Positions 20,559-29,221 of a DNA stretch of 43,539 bases are shown here, in pieces (position 1 is the first letter of the stretch; the number at the start of each line of letters is the position of its first letter). The notes below the pieces were generated by a model, which was not told where the DNA came from, did no database searches, and saw only the letters and a program-made list of their open reading frames with translations. Both the position numbers and the translations under genes were made by a program. This DNA comes from a virus: the IMG/VR virus record IMGVR_UViG_3300044638_004679, positions 1 through 43,539 of that record; one strand, 5' to 3'.

Positions 20559-20891
20559 TTAGTATTGTTTTTCAAATGTTGCTTCAGGTTCTCTCGTTGT
20601 GTCGGTTACTGCAAGTTTTCGAATGTTTTCAAGACAATGCGCGTAGCCAGCAGTCACGCCAGCAGCGAAAACAATGTCCGATTCCTTGCTTCCTTGGGAG
20701 GGCATAGGCACCGGCATCGACTCAGCCACGATGCGTAAAGCCATCCGAAGAATCGGATTTCGTAAAATAAGCGCAAGTTCGCCCTGTTGGCCAGCCGTTG
20801 TCCATTCGAGAATGTCTACCTCAGGCAAGTCCATCAGGCTTTTCGCCATCTCCTTGCGGTTCTTCGTCGAGCCTCTTAGCCAGTTCATCAT
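20559..20891 (-). CDS. Hypothetical head-region protein, 110 aa
   Basis: Helical protein: KSLMDLPEVDILEWTTAGQQ, then LILRNPILRMALRIVAESMP and AAGVTAGYAHCLENIRKL. Small helical proteins of this type sit beside scaffold genes in podoviruses, with unknown role. The first ATG overlaps the GH130-like gene by 71 bases; a later ATG at 20849 would reduce this. Confidence 0.6.
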   Translation of the reverse strand: MMNWLRGSTKNRKEMAKSLMDLPEVDILEWTTAGQQGELALILRNPILRMALRIVAESMPVPMPSQGSKESDIVFAAGVTAGYAHCLENIRKLAVTDTTREPEATFEKQY

Positions 20892-22176
20892 ACTTTGATT
20901 TCTTGTTTCGTTTTAGTTTATGTCTCTGCGGAATTGGATCGAGAACTTCGTCGAGTTTGATTGGGTTCTCTTTGTTGACGACGTCACGCTTGGGTCGAAT
21001 CACCTTCGTCACCTCAAGCAAGTCGGCCAACGGAATCTTGATGTAACCGCAGTCTATGTCGTTGATTCCGTACGAGACGACGAACTTATTCTTTGCGCTA
21101 TCGAAGAATGCGCCGCATGGGAAGACGACCGCAGGCAATCCCGGCCACCAATCCTGCTGATTCGTTCCAGTCAGAAGCGGCAGCGTCGTCATTCGGACAA
21201 TGCGGAAAGGCGGCTTCGCTTCAAAAGCGTAGGCACCCATGTAGTAACGGCGCTTCTTGTTGATCCACGGCAGCGAGCTATGGAAGAAGGTCCAGTACAA
21301 GCCGTCGCATAGGATCGGATTGGAGCCTCCGCGCACCTCGCCAAACTTCCAGAGCGGATTGAACTCGTCGGTGACGTACTCCTCCTCCTTCTCTAAACGC
21401 CCATTAAGGCGTACAACGACGTGTGGATTGGCCGAATACACCATGTGTGGCGCGTTATCGTGGACGAAGTAGAGCCAGTTCTTCTCATGCCCATCGTTGA
21501 TCATGGCCTGCGCGTAGTTGTTGCCGTAGATCATGTCGAAACGGCCTACGTTCAGGAAATGCTTGTCCAGAAGGAACATTCCTTGGTGCGCGTAGCTCTT
21601 GAACGGGACGAATGTGCAGCACGCAAGACCGTACTTGTCGCCGAATTTTAGGACGCGAGGGTCTTCGAACTGTTCGAGGGGATAATGGGAGATTAACTGG
21701 GTCAAAGACTTCTTTGTGGCGCGAAGATCCTGACTCAGCTCGAAGATGACGATGTCGTTCTTCTCGATGTAGACATCCTCGTCCTTCTCGCGCTTGTTAC
21801 GGCAGCGACGGGCAAAAAGCATGATGCGACCATCTGGTTCGAGCATGATTGCCGGGTTGAAGTAGTACGTCCCCGTTTCCTGCGGCAGGACGATTTTGCC
21901 AGTCTCCCAATCGGTTTGTTCACTCAGCTTGGGGACGTCATTTTTTGCGTAGCTCATTAGAAACTCGGCAGCGAATTTGATTTCATCGTAGAGGGCGAGC
22001 CAATGATCGCGCTCCTCGCGGACCTCGGTCAGATGCTCGTCATGTTCTTTGGTTCGAATCTCAAGCGTTTTGCGAAGGTCTTCGATTTCCTGAAGAAGAT
22101 CCGCAGGACCATCGCCACCCGTTGCAAATCGTTTGAGAGCTTTAAGGGACAGGCTTCGGATTATGTCTTTCATCAT
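20821..22176 (-). CDS. GH130-like beta-propeller glycosidase/phosphorylase with coiled-coil N-terminus, 451 aa
   Basis: Residues about 25-75 form a coiled coil (LLQEIEDLRKTLEIRTKEHD...). From about 100 the protein shows the pattern of five-bladed propeller sugar enzymes of GH130/GH43: YYFNPAIMLEPDGRIMLFAR, FEDPRVLKFGDKYGL (EDPR, 171-174), GGSNPILCDGLYWTFFHSS, RRYYMGAYAFEAKPPF, VVFPCGAFFDS and FVVSYGINDIDCG. GH130 enzymes act on beta-mannosidic bonds, many as phosphorylases. The coiled coil suggests attachment to a larger assembly. It closes a glycosyltransferase/methyltransferase cassette, so it may build or trim a virion glycan. Activity is inferred only. Confidence 0.7.
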   Translation of the reverse strand: MMKDIIRSLSLKALKRFATGGDGPADLLQEIEDLRKTLEIRTKEHDEHLTEVREERDHWLALYDEIKFAAEFLMSYAKNDVPKLSEQTDWETGKIVLPQETGTYYFNPAIMLEPDGRIMLFARRCRNKREKDEDVYIEKNDIVIFELSQDLRATKKSLTQLISHYPLEQFEDPRVLKFGDKYGLACCTFVPFKSYAHQGMFLLDKHFLNVGRFDMIYGNNYAQAMINDGHEKNWLYFVHDNAPHMVYSANPHVVVRLNGRLEKEEEYVTDEFNPLWKFGEVRGGSNPILCDGLYWTFFHSSLPWINKKRRYYMGAYAFEAKPPFRIVRMTTLPLLTGTNQQDWWPGLPAVVFPCGAFFDSAKNKFVVSYGINDIDCGYIKIPLADLLEVTKVIRPKRDVVNKENPIKLDEVLDPIPQRHKLKRNKKSKYDELAKRLDEEPQGDGEKPDGLA

Positions 22177-22802
22177 GGATACAAGTTTGTGTTCTCCTGC
22201 GTAGCTAACCTTGGAAGAACCCCGTAGAAGTTCATCCTTGGCATTGAATCGACCAGCATCTGGATGTCGATTGGTGCCCAGACCTTTTGATTCGTTTCGA
22301 GGAGCTTACAAACGCCCTCGTAATTTACAAGATATGCGTGGGTACACATGCCTCTCACCAGTTTGTAGAGGTTTGATGCGATGTAACCGTGGTCTTCGAT
22401 GGGGTCGGTGCAGCAACTTCCGAGGTAGACGACGTGCCAATCATTCGGAAGGAACTGAAGGTTGTCATTGGCCTTTGCTTTCCAGTTCTCGTCAAGAAAC
22501 TCAACGTCATCCTCGACGATCAAGAAGGTGCGATGATCGGTTACCTTCGATTCAACCATCCACTTGATGGCCGACCAGACGGAGAAGTGACTAAGTCCGG
22601 CGACGATGGTCTTGCACTTCGCCTTCTCCTTCTCGCGAGTGTGATAGTAGTCGGTTGAAATGCCGCAGTTATGCGAACGAAAGCCGTAAATCGGAACCGC
22701 ATCGATTCCGAATGACTTCATGTATCTGATGCACCGCTTCTCTTTTTCGCCCTCAGGTTTTGAGACGATGAAGGTCGGTGTATTCTCGAAATCAACTTTC
22801 AT
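22173..22802 (-). CDS. GT25-family glycosyltransferase, 209 aa
   Basis: ATG 22802 overlaps the upstream stop (ATGA). GT25 features: IVAGLSHFSVWSAI (about 67-80), FLIVEDDVEFLDENW with the EDD motif near 97-99, WHVVYLGSCC (about 122-131), and MCTHAYLVNYEG. GT25 enzymes transfer galactose or related sugars from nucleotide-sugars, typically to lipooligosaccharide. In this phage the acceptor may be a virion protein or glycan. It is paralogous to 23394-23996. Confidence 0.85.
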   Translation of the reverse strand: MKVDFENTPTFIVSKPEGEKEKRCIRYMKSFGIDAVPIYGFRSHNCGISTDYYHTREKEKAKCKTIVAGLSHFSVWSAIKWMVESKVTDHRTFLIVEDDVEFLDENWKAKANDNLQFLPNDWHVVYLGSCCTDPIEDHGYIASNLYKLVRGMCTHAYLVNYEGVCKLLETNQKVWAPIDIQMLVDSMPRMNFYGVLPRLATQENTNLYP

Positions 22803-23389
22803 CGGTTTGGAAGGATGTAGATGATGCCACGTCGCGCACCTGTGCATCGGCTCGGATGATTGTAGTAGTAGCTATAGCCATAACGCTGAGTTAAAGTTTT
22901 AGCCCTATAAATAGCGTCTAGCTTCTCTTTAACGTATCCAAAACATATTTCATGCTCTTTGTAAGCGTCGTACCCAAGTTGTCCAGTGGGTTCTTTGAAG
23001 TCGTGGATTGCGATGACTGGATGAATATCGAACCGATTGATTGCCTCAAGCTCTTCGAGAAGCGGTAGATAGTCGTTCCAATGCGCGTCGAGGAAGAAGA
23101 TTGTGTCGTGTCCAACCCCGTGATGCGGGATGAACCAGTTCATGCAGGCATCGCTGCTGCCTTCGAACATCTCGACGTAGACATTCTCGCGCTTGAACCG
23201 TTCCTTCGCCTTCTCAACCCGATCATTGTCGAGTTCGCAGGAAACCGTCTTCAGGAAGTTCTTGGCCAACCAGATGGTCGTATCACCTTCGTGCGTTCCT
23301 GTTTCGACCGCAGTCGTCAGCTCGAAGCGTTCCTTGAGGTAAAGGAACTCCTGCTCAATGAATGTGTCTCCGTTGAATGGTGAACCCAT
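22799..23389 (-). CDS. SAM-dependent methyltransferase-like protein, 196 aa
   Basis: Motif I is VETGTHEGDTT (28-38), followed by SCELDNDRVEKAKERF as the acidic SAM-binding strand and FFLDAHWNDY (98-107), where an Asp-His pair could bind metal or substrate. This is typical of small class I methyltransferases next to glycosyltransferases, often acting on sugars. It has no nucleic-acid methylase motif (no NPPY or PC). Its stop overlaps the next start. Confidence 0.75.
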   Translation of the reverse strand: MGSPFNGDTFIEQEFLYLKERFELTTAVETGTHEGDTTIWLAKNFLKTVSCELDNDRVEKAKERFKRENVYVEMFEGSSDACMNWFIPHHGVGHDTIFFLDAHWNDYLPLLEELEAINRFDIHPVIAIHDFKEPTGQLGYDAYKEHEICFGYVKEKLDAIYRAKTLTQRYGYSYYYNHPSRCTGARRGIIYILPNR

Positions 23390-23393
23390 AGTT

Positions 23394-23996
23394 TTAGTCG
23401 GCTAAATTCATTCCCTCTTGGTCGGCGACACGCGGGAAAATTGTGAAGCAGTTGAGGTGATGCTTGCTGTTGAAATACATCTGCAAATCAATCGGAGCGT
23501 AAATTTTCTCGTTCGTCTCGATCAACGTCTTCAGCGCCTTCTTTCGGACAACGTAGCAGTGGGTGCAGAGCGGCATCCCCTCGAACAGATTGGAATCATA
23601 CTCACGGCTAATCTTGCCGTGAACGCAGCATGAGCCGGGATAGAGCAAATCCCAGTTCTCAGGAAGCTTGGTTAGAGCGCGTTCAACCGTCTCGCGCCAG
23701 TTCGGCCTGAACAAGATGTCATCCTCAAGCACCATGACCATCTCAGGAGTGTTTGGATCAAACTCTAGGGCGTTCCAGAGCATCCAATGCGACATCGTGC
23801 ATCCGACATGCTTGTGGCAGATTGTGTATCCAGAGCCGGGGTTATCGACCTCGTACGGAATGCTGGCCTTTAGCCCAGACTTCTTCCCATCAAGACCATA
23901 GAAAATCCGATAGCTATTGATTCCAGCGGATTCAAGGTTTTCTTTTAAGCGCGGGATGCGAGAAGAACCTCGCACTGTGATAACGACCGTTTCCAC
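23394..23996 (-). CDS. GT25-family glycosyltransferase, 200 aa
   Basis: Shows the GT25 pattern more fully than its paralogue: N-terminal METVVITVRGSSRIPRLKEN, HVGCTMSHWMLWNAL (about 63-77), VMVLEDDILFRPNW with EDD at 91-93, LLYPGSCC, PLCTHCYVVRKKAL, and APIDLQMYF. It probably adds a second sugar in the same pathway as 22173-22802. It follows the methyltransferase at 24001 by 4 bases. Confidence 0.85.
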   Translation of the reverse strand: METVVITVRGSSRIPRLKENLESAGINSYRIFYGLDGKKSGLKASIPYEVDNPGSGYTICHKHVGCTMSHWMLWNALEFDPNTPEMVMVLEDDILFRPNWRETVERALTKLPENWDLLYPGSCCVHGKISREYDSNLFEGMPLCTHCYVVRKKALKTLIETNEKIYAPIDLQMYFNSKHHLNCFTIFPRVADQEGMNLAD

Positions 23997-24000
23997 GGGG

Positions 24001-24618
24001 TTACTTTAACTTTCGATAGATGGCAAATACGCTCTCGTTAAGGTCAAATCGCGAAATAAATTCGCAACGCTTGAGGACGAACTTGAGGGCTGTCTGAGTT
24101 GAATCCCAGTTCACATCGTCCATGACGAGATATCCGCCAACCTTTAGCTTTGGGAGCCAGTTAACGACATCGCTCGTAGACGGCCATTCGGCGTGATTGG
24201 CATCGATGTGAACCATGTCCATTTCCGGCAGAAATCGTGAAGCGTCCCACGAAGACATACGGCAGAACTGAATGTTCTTCACGACTCCAGCGCGAACTGT
24301 GTGTCCAACAAAAGCCTCGTAGTGCCTGTCCAGATCAAGCGTAGCCCACCACTCTTGATTCGCAGTAGACTCGTCATCGATACAGTCCTCTTTCTTCCAA
24401 GAGTCGATGGCGTAAACGGTTCCGCTTCCGTTGAGCTTGCATGCGTAGGCCAGAGCAAGCGTTGACTTGCCTTCAAAAACGCCTACTTCAGCAATCCTTT
24501 GAGGCTTTGATTCGAGGACAAGCTTGGCAATTTCAAGCCCCTTTTTCGGATCGCACCATCCTCCCATTTTAGGGAACTGATCGGCGATGAATTGAGCGAC
24601 ATTTTGTTCGTTTTCCAT
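24001..24618 (-). CDS. Class I SAM methyltransferase (Methyltransf_24 type), 205 aa
   Basis: SAM-binding motif AEVGVFEGKST (43-53), TVYAIDSWKKEDC (acidic residue after the second strand), MDMVHIDANHAEWPSTSDVV and KVGGYLVMDDVNW. The HIDANH...DD pattern is that of Methyltransf_24 enzymes, many of which modify sugars or small molecules. First gene of the cassette after the portal, with 3 bases between them, so co-transcribed with head genes. Confidence 0.8.
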   Translation of the reverse strand: MENEQNVAQFIADQFPKMGGWCDPKKGLEIAKLVLESKPQRIAEVGVFEGKSTLALAYACKLNGSGTVYAIDSWKKEDCIDDESTANQEWWATLDLDRHYEAFVGHTVRAGVVKNIQFCRMSSWDASRFLPEMDMVHIDANHAEWPSTSDVVNWLPKLKVGGYLVMDDVNWDSTQTALKFVLKRCEFISRFDLNESVFAIYRKLK

Positions 24619-24621
24619 ATT

Positions 24622-26871
24622 TTATCCCTGACGCGACAAGTTGGATTCCGCAGTTGCATTCGCACGTTGAATATCAGCGGTTGTCTTCGCATTCCGGCGC
24701 GACAAATCTGCCATCGCCTTCGTGTTCTGACGCTGGATGTTGGCCATAGTCTCGGCGTTCTGGCGAGCGATTTTCGCCTGAACCTCCGCGTTCATCACAG
24801 CAGTACGAGGATCGGAGCCTTGCTGAATTGCCTGAGCTTGCTGCTGCTGAGCCATCGCTTGCTGCTGCTCTTGGAGCATCTGACCAAGCTGCTCAACGGT
24901 CTGCCCGAGCATTCCGAGCTGCTGGACGTACGCATCGACCTGCTGCTTGCGCGACGGATCGGTTGCGAGCCTCTGGATGTGCTGCTGAACATGCTGACCA
25001 ATACCCTGCATGAAGAGCATGATTTCCTCTGGGTTTCCGCCACCTTGAAGCGATGACGCCGCTTCATTCGCCGCGCCAAGGTGAGTCTCGATGTGGATGA
25101 TCTGATTCTGCGTATCGGTGACGAGCGGCATATTGCCCTGACGCAGCGAGGCGTGTTCGAGAACGGCCAGAGCGGCTTGATCCTGCGTACGAGACGACTG
25201 GAGCTGAGAGGGCAGATAACGATCCACCATCTGTTGGCCAACCTGTGCGGCAATATAGTCCTTGAGCAGGTTAATTTTGCCGCCCTCTGGAAGCGAACCG
25301 GACAACTGTAGAAGCGAACCGAGGAGTTGTTGCTTAGCGAACTGTGAACCTTGGCCCACAGTCCTAGTCGCCTCAACGTAGTCGATGTCGATCATCGCCT
25401 GCACGGGAACGCCACGTTCTTTGCATCGGCGCTGGAACTCGATGGCGTCCTTATCGGACTTCGTAATCGGGTTCAGATTAGGATTCGAAGCGCGGTTGTA
25501 CCGTTCCTCAAAGAAGGAATCGAGCTGAGTGTAATACCGGCTCAACTGCGTCTTACCGATGGCGGACTGCTGCGAGACGATTGCTTGGACTTCCGTCGCT
25601 GTACGGGGGTTGCCCTGCGGCTTGTTGAGCGATTGGCGATACTGAGAGAGATTGCCTTGAAGAACATTTTCAAGGTCCGCATTGACCGCCATTGGAGCAT
25701 CCAGAACTCCAGCAATATTCTGCTGAACGACTTCGTAATCTGGCGGAAGAATGGCATACGGTCCTTGCTGTACGACGCTTGTCTTGCTTAGCGCATTGGC
25801 GTTCAGGGGTCGGAATAGAATCTGAGTCCTCGCAAACGCGCTATCTACCATTGAGCAGCGAAGACGATTCTTTAGCTCCATCGGCTGAAGCATCTTGATG
25901 CCCAAGCCCTTTACACCGTGATGTTCGCCGTCGCCACGGTCGTAGTACATCGGATGAATGACCTGCTCCCATCGGCTGAACCGGCGAAGCTTGCGATACA
26001 TGAAGCTCTCGCTGTCGCGTTCGTCGATGATTACATGGCTGATCTGACCATCGAATTCCTTGTAGAAAACGTGGCACATCAACACGACCTCGGAACGAGC
26101 GGAAAACGTGATGTCGTTTGAGCGAAGCTGCTTCTGGAAGAACTCCCAGTCGTACTGCACACCGGAGCGATACGGCTCGGGCATCGCCGCACGAATGCGC
26201 TGGCGGACATAATCAACATCCCAACCGGAAGCTTTTGCCGCCTTTTCGTCTTGGATCTTCTCGAACAGATCATCCACGCCCATGCGCGTGCGGACGCAGG
26301 CCACCTTCCAGTCGCTTACGTTTGACTTGGTGCCGTCTGGGACAAGCAGATCCGTCGCCATGATGGCTTTGCAGCGCCAGTTGGTATTGTCCTCGAAGAT
26401 CAGCGGACCATCGCCAATGAGGACCATCTCACGCTGCGAGAGCTGCATGATGTAATCGAAGTCCTTGTCGAGCTTCTGGAGCCGATCAAACTCCTCGGTG
26501 ATGATCTTCGACCATTCCTCCCGCTTATCCATGTCATTACCGTACGCGGTACGAATGTTTGTGTAGGTCGGAACCTCGGCGAACACGTCGTAGAAGGCTG
26601 ACATTGCCAGCGTGAGGAACGCTTCCGACTCACGGAAGTTGACGTTGGTGCGGAACGCTTGGTTGTTGCGGCGCAGTTCTGCTGGATTGTACGGAGGATT
26701 TCCATCGACCAGACCGCGCAGCTTGGCTCGCGTACTATTACGCAGCTCATCGGCCATGATAAGCTTCTGGAAGATTTCGCGAGCGGATGCCGCGTCGGCT
26801 ATGCGCGTTTCAGGCGCTTTGCCGTCTTCGTTGATAGTTTCAAGCGGCAGTTGGGCTAGGTTTCCGTACAT
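24622..26871 (-). CDS. Portal protein, 749 aa
   Basis: A large portal of the podovirus head-to-tail connector type. It has an N-terminal helical region, a core with WSKIITEEFDRLQKLDKDFD, FEDNTNWRCKAIMATDLLVP and RWEQVIHPMYYDRGDGEHHG, and a long stem/crown helical region (QSRTQDQAALAVLEHASL). The C-terminal 130 residues are Gln-rich, with imperfect 14-residue repeats (RQNAETMANIQRQNTKAMAD...). T7-like portals are about 530 aa, so this one is enlarged mainly at the C-terminus. It lies directly after the terminase and the cysteine-rich gene. Confidence 0.8.
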   Translation of the reverse strand: MYGNLAQLPLETINEDGKAPETRIADAASAREIFQKLIMADELRNSTRAKLRGLVDGNPPYNPAELRRNNQAFRTNVNFRESEAFLTLAMSAFYDVFAEVPTYTNIRTAYGNDMDKREEWSKIITEEFDRLQKLDKDFDYIMQLSQREMVLIGDGPLIFEDNTNWRCKAIMATDLLVPDGTKSNVSDWKVACVRTRMGVDDLFEKIQDEKAAKASGWDVDYVRQRIRAAMPEPYRSGVQYDWEFFQKQLRSNDITFSARSEVVLMCHVFYKEFDGQISHVIIDERDSESFMYRKLRRFSRWEQVIHPMYYDRGDGEHHGVKGLGIKMLQPMELKNRLRCSMVDSAFARTQILFRPLNANALSKTSVVQQGPYAILPPDYEVVQQNIAGVLDAPMAVNADLENVLQGNLSQYRQSLNKPQGNPRTATEVQAIVSQQSAIGKTQLSRYYTQLDSFFEERYNRASNPNLNPITKSDKDAIEFQRRCKERGVPVQAMIDIDYVEATRTVGQGSQFAKQQLLGSLLQLSGSLPEGGKINLLKDYIAAQVGQQMVDRYLPSQLQSSRTQDQAALAVLEHASLRQGNMPLVTDTQNQIIHIETHLGAANEAASSLQGGGNPEEIMLFMQGIGQHVQQHIQRLATDPSRKQQVDAYVQQLGMLGQTVEQLGQMLQEQQQAMAQQQQAQAIQQGSDPRTAVMNAEVQAKIARQNAETMANIQRQNTKAMADLSRRNAKTTADIQRANATAESNLSRQG

Positions 26872-27485
26872 GGTCGTTTTTTCCAGCAGTGAGCCGGAAG
26901 GTTTTCGTTCTCTGTAGCGTCCGAGAATTTATGAAGGGTTTCAATGGGAAACCAAACCATGCTTCTGATAAAGCAACCGCAAAACTCGCAGCTTTGCAGG
27001 TTTTCGTCTACTGGAGTACTGCCGTGTTGAGAGAAAGTTTTGACAGCATCCTTTAGCACACGGGCGTTGCATCCGGTGCATCCAAGTGGCTTTCGATTGT
27101 AAACGCAGGTCGAGCAGATGCTTGCGCGTCGATTTGCTTCCGCCTGATCCACCTTACCGCCGCCAACCGTAAGTCCGTGGAGAAGACTCATGCTGAATCG
27201 GATGACGTCCCCGATCTGAAGCGATTTACGTCCCTCTGGCTTGGGAACATTAACTTCGTTGTAAGAGCAATCGGCACCGTTACGACACGCATATTCGGTG
27301 ATTAAATCGTCAAGGTTGCTCGGGATTTGAATCGCGTTTGCCGTGTAGTGATTGCGAACAAACTCATGGAGCTGCGCCCATGATCCTCCGGGTACTTCAA
27401 TCCCAGTCTCAGGAATGCGGTAATGCCATCCGCCGGGGATGACCATGTGTTCGTTCAAAACTTTGTAACCAGTGGTTTTGCTCAT
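26856..27485 (-). CDS. Cysteine-rich, probably zinc-binding protein, 209 aa
   Basis: Three CxxC pairs (about 124/127, 136/139, 166/169) plus further Cys at 67, 73, 171, 200 and 206. The pattern VDQAEANRRASICSTCVYN then LGCTGCN resembles small phage proteins with an A..RA.IC..C..N signature. The N-terminal part is a beta-rich domain (GGWHYRIPETGIEVPGGSW). It lies between the large terminase and portal and overlaps both, so a role at the packaging vertex is plausible but unproven. Confidence 0.6.
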   Translation of the reverse strand: MSKTTGYKVLNEHMVIPGGWHYRIPETGIEVPGGSWAQLHEFVRNHYTANAIQIPSNLDDLITEYACRNGADCSYNEVNVPKPEGRKSLQIGDVIRFSMSLLHGLTVGGGKVDQAEANRRASICSTCVYNRKPLGCTGCNARVLKDAVKTFSQHGSTPVDENLQSCEFCGCFIRSMVWFPIETLHKFSDATENENLPAHCWKKRPCTET

Positions 27486-29182
27486 GCTTCAATCGTTTCG
27501 TCGTAGTAAATTGAATCTGCGTCCTTCACTAGCTTTTCCCAGACCTTATCCATCTTCGTAAAGCGCGGCTCTAAAACAGCAGTTTTGCGGACTAGATCAA
27601 GCAAGACTACAGCAGCGTCGGCCAAATCAGGCGATTTTCCTGTCCGTTGCTTCATCACGGTCTTGGATTCGACCGATATCTTCCGCTTGGAATCATCGAA
27701 CATACGGGCGCAGAACTCCTGCAACGTCTCGATGTCCATGCCTCCTAAACGCTCCTCAACGGCCCATTTACGCATCGAGAACCAGAGTTCCGTTACCTTT
27801 CTATCGTAAGCCTCATTGCATGGCCTACTGTCCTCGTCGCTGACAGGAATCGTTGATGGCGAGCCACCGAACTCAACGCGATGAATTACACCCCATTCGC
27901 GGGTCAAGATGTCGGCCAACCCACCGCCTTCACCGCTTGAATCCAGACCAAACTTGTCCGGTGGAACGCCGCGCTTGTTGCATTCTTCTTTAACCCGATT
28001 GGCTATCTGGTAATGCACCGGCTCCGTTAGCTGAGCGTTGACGGATATGTGGATGATGTCCTGAAAAAGTATGCTGACCTTGTCGTTTGCGGTGCCAACT
28101 TTGGCAAAGCGAAGGATACATCTGTCGCCGCCAAAGCCCGGATCAAGACCGGCAACGATTTGGACATTGGTCGTAAACACCAAACTTTTTGTAGGTGTGT
28201 GCGTCTCAATCAGCGATTCGGACAAGACCGTCTTGACCATGCCGTCCGGCGACCAGAATCCGCGTGTGTACTTCCAAAACGTAGGGCTTTGCTCGCCCTC
28301 ATGTCGCATAGCCGACAAGACCTGATCCTGAGTAATGAGGTACGGATACTTCGTTCGACCTTCGCTTATGTTCGGCGACTTCATGCCGTCAAAGCGTCGG
28401 CACATCCCGCGTTCTGTTAGCCAATGCTGGTCTTCAATCGTTACGCTGCGCCAGCCTTTTGCCGGTGTGCAGAAGCGTCCATGCGGATCAAACTTTGAGG
28501 CAGGGTTTCCGATGACCAACATCTTGAACTCGCGGCAACCCTTAGAAAGGTTCGTACACGCTTCGAAAGCCGCTTCAGGCGTATCCGTAGCTTCATCGAT
28601 AATAACCATCACACGCTCGGCGTGGATGCCCTGAATGTTGGCTACAGCCTTCGATGTGTTGCCCTCGGCGACGGCGATAGCAGAAATGGAGTGTCGGTCG
28701 TCGCCTTTGATGGCTTGAAGACTCATCTTCGAATCGACCATGTTTCCGGGGAATCCGCGTGATTTCCGAACAAGATCCTGAAGATTGGCCCACATACGCT
28801 TTCGGATCATCTTTGCCGTCGTAGACGTGAGAACAACGGTTGTCTTGGAAGGGTTGGCCAACCACCAAACAGTCGCAAAGAGCGTCGCGCCGAAAGTCTT
28901 TCCGCTCGCACCGCAACCGGCCCATCCGACGTAGTCGTGTTCGCAAAGACCTTCGACTTGTGCTTCAAGCCACGGGTTCCAGCTCATCTTCGGCCATAAC
29001 ATTTTCGTGGCGTTACGAAAATGATCGAAAGTACCCAGTCCGCCCTCATTCGGTTGGAGTCGATTTCGGAATGCGTAGAGTTCCAGTTCTAGGTCTGGAA
29101 TCTTGACGGGCGAACGAATCCCGTACTTGTGGTCGATCAATGGATGCTCTGACACTTGCTCTGGCATAGTTTGGCCTTGCAT
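27482..29182 (-). CDS. terL: Terminase large subunit
   Basis: The packaging ATPase-nuclease. Numbered from ATG 29182: Walker A GCGASGKT (89-96), Walker B VMVIIDEA (191-198), motif III-like LVIGNPAS, then an RNase H-like nuclease with Asp347 (AGLDPGFGGD), Asp414 (FGLDSSGEGGG) and the acidic SPDLADA near 538. All key residues appear intact. About 566 aa is normal. The ATG at 29167 and a more upstream start are alternatives; 29182 leaves a 39-base divergent gap. It drives DNA into proheads through the portal encoded downstream. Confidence 0.92.
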   Translation of the reverse strand: MQGQTMPEQVSEHPLIDHKYGIRSPVKIPDLELELYAFRNRLQPNEGGLGTFDHFRNATKMLWPKMSWNPWLEAQVEGLCEHDYVGWAGCGASGKTFGATLFATVWWLANPSKTTVVLTSTTAKMIRKRMWANLQDLVRKSRGFPGNMVDSKMSLQAIKGDDRHSISAIAVAEGNTSKAVANIQGIHAERVMVIIDEATDTPEAAFEACTNLSKGCREFKMLVIGNPASKFDPHGRFCTPAKGWRSVTIEDQHWLTERGMCRRFDGMKSPNISEGRTKYPYLITQDQVLSAMRHEGEQSPTFWKYTRGFWSPDGMVKTVLSESLIETHTPTKSLVFTTNVQIVAGLDPGFGGDRCILRFAKVGTANDKVSILFQDIIHISVNAQLTEPVHYQIANRVKEECNKRGVPPDKFGLDSSGEGGGLADILTREWGVIHRVEFGGSPSTIPVSDEDSRPCNEAYDRKVTELWFSMRKWAVEERLGGMDIETLQEFCARMFDDSKRKISVESKTVMKQRTGKSPDLADAAVVLLDLVRKTAVLEPRFTKMDKVWEKLVKDADSIYYDETIEA

Positions 29183-29221
29183 TAGTTCTCGCTGGACTTG
29201 ACGGTCTGGCAAAGGAAAAAT

